Shown: positions 9,704 through 17,863 of the stretch, in pieces | How positions within the stretch are numbered: the stretch's first letter is position 1 | Layout of the letters: each line of letters opens with the position of its first letter | Assembly: GCF_002000245.1 (NCBI RefSeq) | Contig: NZ_MTCM01000005.1 | Span: forward strand, 248,001-312,000 | Direction of reading: 5' to 3' | DNA from: Sphingobacterium sp. CZ-UAM | Lineage (GTDB): Bacteria > Bacteroidota > Bacteroidia > Sphingobacteriales > Sphingobacteriaceae | DNA length: 64,000 nucleotides | Program-made: the position numbers and the translations under genes | Notes under the pieces: model-generated | The model's database searches: none | What the model was told of the DNA's origin: nothing | What the model saw: only the letters and a program-made list of their open reading frames with translations

Positions 9704-10969
9704 ATGATACAGATGAAAAAAAGAAAAACCAGTTTAAAAACAATCCTTCTTATCGCTTCGGGGCTTTTTGCACTCAGCTTTATCGACCAAAAGCCAAACT
9801 TTATTGACACTAGTTTCAAAGCTGCAGAGAAACAATATCAATTTTTGGCCAAGGAAGCTGACAAAGACCATAAGTTCCCGCGTACATTGACTCCCAGCGG
9901 ACAATTGCGAGGAACTGATGAATGGGATTGGACAGGAGGTTTTTTCCCGGGTTCATTATGGTATATCTACAACCATACGCACAATAAAGAAACCGAAAAA
10001 GAGGCCATAAAATGGACCGAAGCACTCGAGAAAGCAAAGGATCTAGATCAACACCACGATATCGGTTTCGTCATGTATTGCTCTTACGGAACCGCAATTA
10101 AGTATCTCAAGGACCAGAAAAAAATTGCCGATTATAAAGCTATCCTTGTCCATTCGGCCAATACCGCATTAAAGCGATTCGATCCACAGGTTGGTGTCAT
10201 CAAATCCTGGAATGAGAAAAAATCATGGGATGGGAAAACACTTTGGAAATACCCTGTTATCATCGACAATATGATGAATCTGGAAATGCTCTGTTACGTC
10301 TCCGACCTGACAGGAAATCCCAAATACCGAGACGTAGCCATCAGCCATGCCACGCAAACCATGAAAAATCATTTCCGCAAGGACTTTAGCACCTATCATG
10401 TTGTCGATTATGACGCCAATGGACAAGCAATCCATCAACAGACCAACCAAGGGTATTCGGACAATTCAACCTGGGCACGCGGACAGGCATGGGCGATCTA
10501 CGGATTTACAATGATGTATCGGGAGACGAAAAAACCGGAGTTTCTCAAAACAGCACAGGCAGCAGCTAAATTCTATATGACCCACAAGAATCTTCCAAAA
10601 GATAAAATTCCCTACTGGGATTTCAATGCCGGACAACAGGGCTACAAATCAGATGCGGATTTTTCAACGTTAAAGCTAAATTACGTCCCTCGTGATGCCT
10701 CCGCAGCAGCTATTGTCGCTTCGGCACTCGTTGAACTATCCACCTTAACTTCAGGAGCAGAAAGCAAGTCCTATTTGGCTTTTGCCAAGGAAAGCCTACA
10801 GACACTTTCAGGAGCAGGTTATTTTGCCAAATACGGAAGCAACGGCGGTTTCTTGCTCAAACATAGTGTTGGCAGCCTGCCGCATCATTCCGAAATTGAT
10901 GTGCCATTGACCTATGCGGATTATTATTATCTCGAAGGATTGACACGGTTGGAGCAACTCAAAAAATAA
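9704..10969 (+). CDS. GH88 unsaturated glucuronyl hydrolase
   Basis: A 421-residue secreted enzyme (an alternative ATG at 9713 shortens it by three residues). GH88 motifs are clear: DEWDWTGGFFPGSLWYIY (about 72-89), DQHHDIGFVMYCSYG (about 115-129, with an aspartate where the family has a catalytic Asp), VIIDNMMNLEML (second key Asp) and RGQAWAIYGFTMMYRE. The family hydrates the C4-C5 double bond of the unsaturated uronate left by lyases and frees it from the disaccharide. It comes 108 bases after the DUF2264 gene and is the last gene of the plus-strand group, ending before a strong hairpin. A hydrophobic N-terminal segment (about 11-26) indicates periplasmic action. Confidence 0.92.
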   Translation: MIQMKKRKTSLKTILLIASGLFALSFIDQKPNFIDTSFKAAEKQYQFLAKEADKDHKFPRTLTPSGQLRGTDEWDWTGGFFPGSLWYIYNHTHNKETEKEAIKWTEALEKAKDLDQHHDIGFVMYCSYGTAIKYLKDQKKIADYKAILVHSANTALKRFDPQVGVIKSWNEKKSWDGKTLWKYPVIIDNMMNLEMLCYVSDLTGNPKYRDVAISHATQTMKNHFRKDFSTYHVVDYDANGQAIHQQTNQGYSDNSTWARGQAWAIYGFTMMYRETKKPEFLKTAQAAAKFYMTHKNLPKDKIPYWDFNAGQQGYKSDADFSTLKLNYVPRDASAAAIVASALVELSTLTSGAESKSYLAFAKESLQTLSGAGYFAKYGSNGGFLLKHSVGSLPHHSEIDVPLTYADYYYLEGLTRLEQLKK

Positions 10970-11060
10970 TCAGTATAGGTTGTTTCATCGGTTGTTTCAA
11001 AAGCTAAACTTTCGCAGACAGGACCAAATAATCTTTGGAAACCTCAGTCTAACGAGTGAA

Positions 11061-11116
11061 TAAGGTCCAGTTTCTTTACAGGATCAGTCTAGATCCTGTA
11101 AAGAAACTGGACCTTA
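11061..11116. terminator. Long perfect hairpin between convergent GH88 and PL8 genes
   Basis: Two perfectly complementary 25-bp arms (11061-11085 and 11092-11116) enclose a 6-base loop. A CTTTTT run follows on the plus strand. Position between convergent genes and the T run indicate a transcription terminator for the GH88 side and possibly both directions. The arm length is unusual for a simple terminator. Confidence 0.75.
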
Positions 11117-11158
11117 CTTTTTAATTTTCATGGCGATTACCAAAGAACTAAAATCTTC

Positions 11159-13255
11159 TTAATTACCGGCCATGATTGTCTCTGATACGGTACTACCCGC
11201 GTACTCAGCCTGCGGCAGTTTTATCTCGACAGTCTGATTTACTTTTGCACTTATATTGATAAGATGAATGCTTAGGGCCTTTTCCTGTTGCAGTGGATCT
11301 GCCACATCCAGTTTGAAGGCTCGATCTCCCTTTGTGATTTGCAGAATGACGGGCTTATCCACCTCAATAGACCAGGCTCCGATCTGATAGGTACCTGACT
11401 GATGGAAAACGGCCTGAATGGTAGCCATACCCTGATGTTCGACGGCTTGAAGAGCAGGCGTATTGTGCCAGATTTTTAGCTGCTGCATCGCCTTCTTATC
11501 GATCTTTGTCACACCGGGAACAACGATATAAGCATAAGTTCCGTTTACTGGCCTGCTTGCATGCTCGATCCATAACTTAAATACCTTTCCATGGACAGGA
11601 TCTTTTGACCGGGAACGATTGATGCGGTACCAGGAGCCCGATTGTTCTTTTGCAGCCAGCGCGACTTTCATGGCTTCCGGAAAATAATAGCCGACCTGAT
11701 TGTGCAAGACATATTCGCCTTGTTTTACATTTCGAACCAGTGAATCGGTTGAGATCTTCTCTTTTCCATTCCACATAACAGGACTGTTCAACCAAGTTTG
11801 GTTCAATGTTGTGACGACCGGTTCAGCAGCACTACAGTTAATTCCACTGCCCAGGCAAACAATCTCCTTATCAAAAAAGAACCATGCTTTTTGTGCAGCC
11901 AAACCATCGTATTGGACAGACATCGCCGATGCGCCAATTGTACCATTACTGACGCCACCAGAGAAACTGTTTGCAGCCAGTACACCCCATTGTTCTTTCA
12001 GTTCCTGGTCATCTTGATAATCCCGGGTTGTTGTTCCTGGAATCTTGTCCCATTCCCATACGGGCATGATATTATAATATTCCGGACCAAATACCTGAAT
12101 ATTGGTTACACCATCGGTCATATTTTTGCCTAGCATATTCTCGCCGTTCCCAGATTCCGATTTGTTGGTACGCTTGCTTGCCAGACGCAGGTTGAAATGA
12201 TACTGTTTTCTGAGCTGTGTTGTATAGTCTCCCTTCCAATAATGCCGGTGCAGAGATTGCTCTTCGGCATCAAAGGCCTGTGTACTATCTAATTTTGCCA
12301 ATGCTCTCTTCCAGACCTCATTTTTAGCCGGATCAATCAACTGCATTTGCCGCAATATGTCCACTTCCTGATCCTTGCGTAATATATTTGGCCGCGAAAC
12401 ACCACGTCCATGCACATTAAAATCAATATAACGGGAACGAATAATCGGGAGATAGGTTTCCAGAAGAAATTTTTCGAAGAGATCCAGTTTCTCTTTGTTG
12501 ACAGCATAAGGCGTCTCGCGGACATAAGCCATTATCTTGGAAATTCCCTTCAAAAACTCTTCGCCATAGCCCGCAATATACAATTGTGGCCCATGCTGTA
12601 AGTAAGAGAAATCATATTGCAAGCCCTCCTTGCCATCCACCAACTGGATGGGGAAAAGCAGTTGTTCCATAGCGGCAGCCAGTAGACGGGCATCTTCCAG
12701 GATCACTGCACGATAGAAATAGTGCATCGCGATGTCGCTCTTGTTCGCACCTGTTTTTTTATAAGGATCTCCCCGTTCCATCAGTTTTACAAGCTGTGAT
12801 TCCACTGTAGCCGGAATTTTCTCCTGGCCAAACTTCATCAGTATCAAACACACGCCGATCGCTTTTGGTGACGCAATTTCATTGTGCCACCAGTTCGTTG
12901 ATTCAAATCGGTTATTTGCCCAATACTGTGCCGCCAATAGAATCTTGTCATAAAGCGACTTTTGCTGATATGATTTACTAGTGGGAGATACATAGGCCAC
13001 AATCAGCGATTTTAAACGATCCAGGTGTTCCCCAGGAGGCCAGAGCGATATTGCTTTACTCATGTAATCGATATCGGGCCAAGTACCGGCCGCTGTCAAT
13101 TGATTGCCCCAGGAAGTCGCTTGGTCAGGATGCGTCGCCGAACTGCGTAATTCATCCTCATATACGTGCTTTTTGATACGGTCAAATGTCTGCTTGTCCT
13201 GCGCTTTAGCCATGACCAGCCCAAAGGATAATAAGAGTATTAGTATGATTTTCAT
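11159..13255 (-). CDS. cslA: Chondroitin AC lyase (PL8)
   Basis: A 698-residue secreted lyase (signal cut near residue 19, MAKAQ). The toroid domain carries NWWHNEIASP (121-130), KKTGANKSDIA with Asn171, YLQHGPQLYIAGYG with His221 and Tyr230, and GRGVSRP with Arg284 and Arg288. As I recall the catalytic residues of Pedobacter heparinus chondroitinase AC (Asn175, His225, Tyr234, Arg288, Arg292), every one is found here at a constant offset of four, and total length is nearly equal. PEYYNIMPVWEWDKIPG and KAWFFFDKEIVCLG of the beta-sandwich domain also fit that enzyme. It cleaves chondroitin sulfates, and often hyaluronan, to unsaturated disaccharides. It lies 22 bases after the sulfatase on the same strand, so the two are probably cotranscribed. 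Confidence 0.92.
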   Translation of the reverse strand: MKIILILLLSFGLVMAKAQDKQTFDRIKKHVYEDELRSSATHPDQATSWGNQLTAAGTWPDIDYMSKAISLWPPGEHLDRLKSLIVAYVSPTSKSYQQKSLYDKILLAAQYWANNRFESTNWWHNEIASPKAIGVCLILMKFGQEKIPATVESQLVKLMERGDPYKKTGANKSDIAMHYFYRAVILEDARLLAAAMEQLLFPIQLVDGKEGLQYDFSYLQHGPQLYIAGYGEEFLKGISKIMAYVRETPYAVNKEKLDLFEKFLLETYLPIIRSRYIDFNVHGRGVSRPNILRKDQEVDILRQMQLIDPAKNEVWKRALAKLDSTQAFDAEEQSLHRHYWKGDYTTQLRKQYHFNLRLASKRTNKSESGNGENMLGKNMTDGVTNIQVFGPEYYNIMPVWEWDKIPGTTTRDYQDDQELKEQWGVLAANSFSGGVSNGTIGASAMSVQYDGLAAQKAWFFFDKEIVCLGSGINCSAAEPVVTTLNQTWLNSPVMWNGKEKISTDSLVRNVKQGEYVLHNQVGYYFPEAMKVALAAKEQSGSWYRINRSRSKDPVHGKVFKLWIEHASRPVNGTYAYIVVPGVTKIDKKAMQQLKIWHNTPALQAVEHQGMATIQAVFHQSGTYQIGAWSIEVDKPVILQITKGDRAFKLDVADPLQQEKALSIHLINISAKVNQTVEIKLPQAEYAGSTVSETIMAGN

Positions 13256-13277
13256 TCGCTTTATTATTGCTACCCGA

Positions 13278-14687
13278 TTAAGGATATTGTTTTTCTGCCG
13301 ACCTTCCTATGACCTCCATTCGATGTTTCATCATCTGGTTCTGATCATTATCCAAGACTCCACTCAACCATTTGGGAGCAGCCATCTTTTTTTCCCATTC
13401 AGCCAATTTATCCAACATATCTTTCACCCGATCGGGATATTTTTCGGCTAGGTTATGCTGCTCCTTCAGATCATTTTTAAGGTTAAATAACAGTATAGGA
13501 TCATCCTTGACAACAATGAGTTTCCATTCGGCATGACGAACCGCCTTCGCGGCACCCCGTCGCCAAAATAGGTAATCATGCCCCTTATTCGCTGTTTTAT
13601 AGGATGACAATAGACTTAGCCCATCGACCTGCTGTCCGGGGATGTTTTTCCCCTGTATGGCATCTAGGCTCGTTGGCAAAATATCCATACCCGATACCAT
13701 CGCATTGGCTACCTTTCCTTTTGGAAGTTGCATTGGCCACTGCATGATCATGGGCACACGTATGCCGCCCTCCCATTTCGAACCTTTCAAACCACGCAAT
13801 TGACCATTATCGGCCCCGTTATTTGTTGCTGCCCCGTTATCATTCATAAAGATAATCAGCGTATTTTCATAAAGTCCATCGTTTTTTAATTGTTGTATCA
13901 ATCGCCCGATATTGCTATCCATGTTTTCCAGCATCGCCAAATAAGCGCGCCGCAAAGGATCTGTGACATGAGGATATTTATTTCCCTGCGTCAGCGGAGG
14001 TTCTACCGGTGTATGCACCGCATTAAACGCGAGGTACATAAAAAAAGGCTGCTGGCGATAACGATGCACATAAGAGATAGCTTTGTCTGTCAATGTCTCT
14101 GTCAGATATCGGATAGCATCCTCGGGCACTACTTGATCATCATCCATCAGCATTTGTGTGGGTTTAACTTTTCCGTGGATCGGAAAATAAGAGCGATCAC
14201 CACCGATGAAACCATAAAAGTGATCAAAGCCACGCTTAAGCGGATGAAATTGTGGGCTATCTCCCTGATGCCACTTACCAATGGCAACTGTCTTATACCC
14301 ATTGTATCGCATAAAATCGGCTACTGTCGCTACGCTGGTATCCATCCCGATATCTTCCAATGCTGTTCCTGTGGTCGGACGTTTGGAAATATTGTGTTCA
14401 AATCCAAAGCGCTGTTGATACCGGCCCGTCAGCAAGCCCGCACGTGAGGGTGCACAAACCGAAGCGGAGGCGTAAGCACACTGAAAACGGATCCCCTGTT
14501 TAGCCAGTTCGTCAATATGCGGTGTATGTACCTCCTTGCCGCCATAGCAGCCAAAATCATCATAACCGCCGTCATCGCTTAAGATCACAATCACATTCGG
14601 TCGCTGCTGGGCAAAAACAGAAATCTTAACCAAAGAAAGTACACTCAGCAAAATAAGTATACGATAAAACGTTATTCGGTAGATCAT
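13278..14687 (-). CDS. S1-family sulfatase (formylglycine type)
   Basis: A 469-residue exported sulfatase. After a signal ending near FAQQ come the metal-binding ILSDDGGYDDFGCYGG (Asp38, Asp39) and the sulfatase signature C78-A-P-S-R, where Cys78 would be converted to formylglycine by an anaerobic or FGE-type maturase not present in this window. GKWHQG and FIIFMNDNG-like segments of the alkaline phosphatase fold are present (AIGKWHQGDS, LIIFMNDNGAATN). It is the first gene of a two-gene unit with the chondroitin AC lyase, so the likely substrate is sulfated N-acetylgalactosamine or an unsaturated disaccharide sulfate; the exact position is not deducible. Confidence 0.9.
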   Translation of the reverse strand: MIYRITFYRILILLSVLSLVKISVFAQQRPNVIVILSDDGGYDDFGCYGGKEVHTPHIDELAKQGIRFQCAYASASVCAPSRAGLLTGRYQQRFGFEHNISKRPTTGTALEDIGMDTSVATVADFMRYNGYKTVAIGKWHQGDSPQFHPLKRGFDHFYGFIGGDRSYFPIHGKVKPTQMLMDDDQVVPEDAIRYLTETLTDKAISYVHRYRQQPFFMYLAFNAVHTPVEPPLTQGNKYPHVTDPLRRAYLAMLENMDSNIGRLIQQLKNDGLYENTLIIFMNDNGAATNNGADNGQLRGLKGSKWEGGIRVPMIMQWPMQLPKGKVANAMVSGMDILPTSLDAIQGKNIPGQQVDGLSLLSSYKTANKGHDYLFWRRGAAKAVRHAEWKLIVVKDDPILLFNLKNDLKEQHNLAEKYPDRVKDMLDKLAEWEKKMAAPKWLSGVLDNDQNQMMKHRMEVIGRSAEKQYP

Positions 14688-14748
14688 CGCTTTAGATTTA
14701 TCCTTAAATGTAAACTTAAATGTATTGGATTTTTATAAAAAAACCGAA

Positions 14749-14760
14749 AACGATTTCGTT
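14749..14760. promoter_or_regulatory. Operator-like dyad in the divergent sulfatase/oxidoreductase gap
   Basis: AACGATTTCGTT is a near-palindrome (AACGA-TT-TCGTT) 62 bp upstream of the sulfatase start and 155 bp before the divergent oxidoreductase. It resembles the AACG/CGTT halves of LacI-family operators. A weaker relative (AACGATTGCGAA) occurs near 1393-1404, upstream of the first susC. No LacI gene is in the window, so the regulator is unknown. Confidence 0.3.
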
Positions 14761-14914
14761 AAGTCGATTTTTTTTAGTCCTTTTAAAAAGGTGAATTTAT
14801 CCGAAGCAGATGAAAAAAAATGGACGGGATCAATCACACCCAAAGATAGAATGGATTCATTAAGCTAATGAATAGTTTCAAAATGTTATCTTTAGTGTAC
14901 CTAAACAGTGTACA

Positions 14915-16000
14915 ATGAAACATATTATAAAGACATTCTTCTTCCTGACGATGCTATTTCAGCATGCTGTCTATGGAAATAGCCCGCTTAAGGTAGCCGT
15001 TGCGGGCCTCAATCATGACCATGTTTATCTCCTTCTAAATTTATACAAGGCGAAGAAGGTAGAGATTATTGGAATAGCAGAGGCTAATAGCATTCTTGCC
15101 GACAAGATTCAAGCCCAATACAATCTTCCGAAGTCCGTTTTTTACCCTGACCTTGGTTCGTTGCTCAAAAAGGTCAAACCTCAAGTTGTCCTTGCCTATA
15201 ATCCCACGAATGAACATATCCAGGTAGCAGAGATCTGCCTTCCGCTCAAAATACCGGTCATGGTCGAAAAACCCCTGGCAACCACAGCTGCAGATGCCAA
15301 ACGTATAGCTACGCTGTCGCAGAAAAACAAAACCCCTTTTCTGGTCAATTACGAAACAACCTGGTACAAAAGCAACCAACAGCTCAAGCAATTGCTAGAT
15401 CAGCACGCCGTCGGCAGAGTGACACGTATGATTGTAAAAGACGGGCATGAGGGGCCTAAAGAGATTGGTTGTAGCAGCTATTTTCTGGACTGGCTAACAG
15501 ATCCAGAAAAAAATGGCGGGGGAGCATTGATGGATTTTGGCTGTTATGGAGCCAATCTGATGACCTGGATCAAGAATGGCGAACGACCTATATCTGTCAC
15601 CGCTTTTACTCAACAGCTCAAACCCGAAGTCTATCCAAAGGTAGAGGACGATGCCACGATTATCTTAAACTACCGCGATGGCAGCACAGGTATTATCCAG
15701 GCATCTTGGGCATGGCCTTACAGCGTAAAGGATCTACAGGTATTTGGAACGAAAGCCCAGCTTTATGCGCAGAATGACAAAAAGCTGCTGAAATATGCTC
15801 AACATAACGAGAAACCTACAGTTATTCCAACAGATCAGCCCTATTTTGAACATCATATCCAGTATCTGGAGCATATATTAAGTGGAAATCAGCTAGCAGA
15901 AAACGATCTAGGTTCACTCAGCAACAATGTAACTGTAGTTGAGATCCTGGAAGCAGCAAAGCGTTCCGCAAAGGAGGGAAAGACGATTGCATTAAATTGA
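14915..16000 (+). CDS. Gfo/Idh/MocA-family oxidoreductase with an export signal
   Basis: A 361-residue protein with an N-terminal signal peptide (FFFLTMLFQHAVYG). A Rossmann fold follows (LKVAVAGLNHDHV, VEIIGIAEA), then VMVEKPLATTAADAKR with the family EKP motif, and the C-terminal domain GGGALMDFGCYGANLMTW. Cytoplasmic members oxidise or isomerise sugars with NAD(P). Exported members exist in Bacteroidota PULs, and some GH109-type relatives use bound NAD for glycoside cleavage. The glycine-rich loop here reads GLNHDH rather than GxGxxG, so cofactor binding should not be assumed. It stands alone on the plus strand between the sulfatase and the second susCD, followed by a terminator. Confidence 0.8.
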   Translation: MKHIIKTFFFLTMLFQHAVYGNSPLKVAVAGLNHDHVYLLLNLYKAKKVEIIGIAEANSILADKIQAQYNLPKSVFYPDLGSLLKKVKPQVVLAYNPTNEHIQVAEICLPLKIPVMVEKPLATTAADAKRIATLSQKNKTPFLVNYETTWYKSNQQLKQLLDQHAVGRVTRMIVKDGHEGPKEIGCSSYFLDWLTDPEKNGGGALMDFGCYGANLMTWIKNGERPISVTAFTQQLKPEVYPKVEDDATIILNYRDGSTGIIQASWAWPYSVKDLQVFGTKAQLYAQNDKKLLKYAQHNEKPTVIPTDQPYFEHHIQYLEHILSGNQLAENDLGSLSNNVTVVEILEAAKRSAKEGKTIALN

Positions 16001-16009
16001 TCTTTCACA

Positions 16010-16049
16010 GAAAAAGGTATGTAGAAATGATTATCCACATACCTTTTTC
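16010..16049 (+). terminator. Intrinsic terminator after the oxidoreductase gene
   Basis: Perfect 13-base arms (16010-16022 and 16037-16049) with the 3' arm ending in five Ts, ten bases past the stop codon. Confidence 0.65.
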
Positions 16050-16148
16050 AATAGGTATCAGGACCGTTAACAAGCCTGAGACTTACACAGACTGTGCTAA
16101 AGCGGAATCCTTTTGCAACAAATAGGTCGCGTAATAATTCTTTCAGCT

Positions 16149-16180
16149 TACCCAGTCCTGCAGACTGACAGGATTGGGTA
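16149..16180 (-). terminator. Hairpin downstream of the second susD
   Basis: Twelve-base arms (16149-16160 and 16169-16180) with one mismatch or wobble lie 26 bases beyond the susD stop on the minus strand. No T run follows, so termination is only probable. Confidence 0.4.
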
Positions 16181-16205
16181 GGCGAACCTGTCATATCCGA
16201 TACTA

Positions 16206-17726
16206 TTAATAACCTGGGTTTTGATACATACGTTGCGGATCCAATTTATATTCATCGAAAGGGATTGGATAGTACCGATCTTTTGTGGATATATTGGAGA
16301 TTTTAGCATTGCCATAATCCGCCTGATTTTTAGTTTTAAAGTACGTCACCAATTCCTGTGGATTATAGTTCCGGATTAAGTCAAACCAACGTTGATTTTC
16401 GAAAGCCAGTTCCACACGGCGCTCGTGCAGAATTGCCTCCTTTAATGTCGGATACTTCGTACGATATTCATTATTTAGGATTGATGCAGCGTATGAAGGC
16501 AGCCCAGCCCGTTCGCGTACCTGATCCAATAGCGCAATTGCTTCTGCGTCTTTACCTAAACGATATTTCGCCTCGGCCAATAATAACATGACATCCGCGT
16601 AACGGATCAAGATCCAGTCGTTTCCACCCCAGCCATTGGTACCCGCAGCGTCACTATTATCCCTAAATTTGGTCACAAACCAATCATTAACCTGTGTGTT
16701 TGTCGCAAATTTCACAGAGAAGTCTTTTCGGATATCGCTTTTTTCGTAATCTTTGACCAGGTCCAATTTAGCGACTTCGCCAGCACCTGTCGAGTTGTAG
16801 CGTGAATTGATGGTTTCTCCTCGCGCCTGGTAATTACGGGCGATACTCGAGCTATAGTTTTGGTCTCCCTGTTTATACTGAATCTGAAAAACAAGTTCTT
16901 TACAGCTATTTTTCTTGTTCACATCGAAAACATCCGCATAGGGAATTTCGTTTAGCTTGCCAAAAGTTCGCATTTGGTAAGCCGCATTGAGGTACTGTTC
17001 AGCCTTCATGAAATTCTCTGTCCGCCCAGAAGTCTGCGTTGCACCCAACGTCAAGTATACTTGACCCAAAATTGCATTAATGGCCGCTTTAGATGCTCTG
17101 CCGATGACATAATCTTTTTGGGTATTGGGAAGATTGCTGGACAAAGCCTCCGTTAAATCCTTAATGATCTGTTCATACACAATTGATTCTTTCTGACGGA
17201 AAGCCAATTCATTTGCTTGTTCCTTACTGGTCACCTGTACGGTCGACAAGGGAATATCGCCAAATTTGCGTACCATATGAAAATATAATAATGCACGTAC
17301 AAATTTGGCTTCCGCAATATAACGTCCTTTTAGCTCTGCACTGTTAAAGGTCACATCATCGACATGTGAAAGAACCACATTACAACGGCTGATGGCAGCA
17401 TACATGGCAGACCAATGTGTCTTGAGATAGGTATTACTTGGCAGCAACGAGAAGTCATTGAACTGGAATGGCTCCCCGGCATTGGACTGGTTGTCATTAC
17501 GTCCTGAGTTGTCCGAACGTTCTTCATTGTATAAAGTGCTCGATTCACCGAGTGTACTTCCTGAGCGAAGGGACTGATAGAGCCCGTTGACAGCCAGCAG
17601 TACATCGTTTTCTGATTTGAAATAATCATCGATCGTGACGGCATTGGGATTTTTCTGATTTAAAAAATCTTTGGTACATGAAGACAATGCCAACAAAACA
17701 AAGGGTAATATATATCTTTTTTTCAT
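16206..17726 (-). CDS. SusD/RagB-family glycan-binding lipoprotein (PUL pair 2)
   Basis: A 506-residue lipoprotein with lipobox LSSC at Cys17. SusD features include the DDYFKSENDVLLAVNGLYQSL N-terminal segment, AEAKFVRALLYFHMVRKFGDIPL, WILIRYADVMLLLAEAKYRLG, and HERRVELAFENQRWFDLIR followed by YYPIPFDEY. It lies 137 bases after its susC on the minus strand. It should work as the lid and ligand-binding partner of that receptor. Whether this pair serves the same glycan as pair 1 is not shown, though it is next to the chondroitin lyase unit and no other enzyme genes belong to it. Confidence 0.93.
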   Translation of the reverse strand: MKKRYILPFVLLALSSCTKDFLNQKNPNAVTIDDYFKSENDVLLAVNGLYQSLRSGSTLGESSTLYNEERSDNSGRNDNQSNAGEPFQFNDFSLLPSNTYLKTHWSAMYAAISRCNVVLSHVDDVTFNSAELKGRYIAEAKFVRALLYFHMVRKFGDIPLSTVQVTSKEQANELAFRQKESIVYEQIIKDLTEALSSNLPNTQKDYVIGRASKAAINAILGQVYLTLGATQTSGRTENFMKAEQYLNAAYQMRTFGKLNEIPYADVFDVNKKNSCKELVFQIQYKQGDQNYSSSIARNYQARGETINSRYNSTGAGEVAKLDLVKDYEKSDIRKDFSVKFATNTQVNDWFVTKFRDNSDAAGTNGWGGNDWILIRYADVMLLLAEAKYRLGKDAEAIALLDQVRERAGLPSYAASILNNEYRTKYPTLKEAILHERRVELAFENQRWFDLIRNYNPQELVTYFKTKNQADYGNAKISNISTKDRYYPIPFDEYKLDPQRMYQNPGY

Positions 17727-17863
17727 CCTGTTATTTTTTATTTTTTCCTGCCAACCTCATTTCAAAGAGAGGGTTCGCAAGGTTATTATCTATAAAGACG
17801 AAGCTATTGAAAGGGATTTTTCCTTAATATGCCTATATGCACAATAGCTCCTGGATCCTACTA

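Noticed and set aside
13890-14447. 185-codon frame opposite the sulfatase gene
   Set aside because: It is antisense to a gene with complete sulfatase motifs and has no recognisable protein features.
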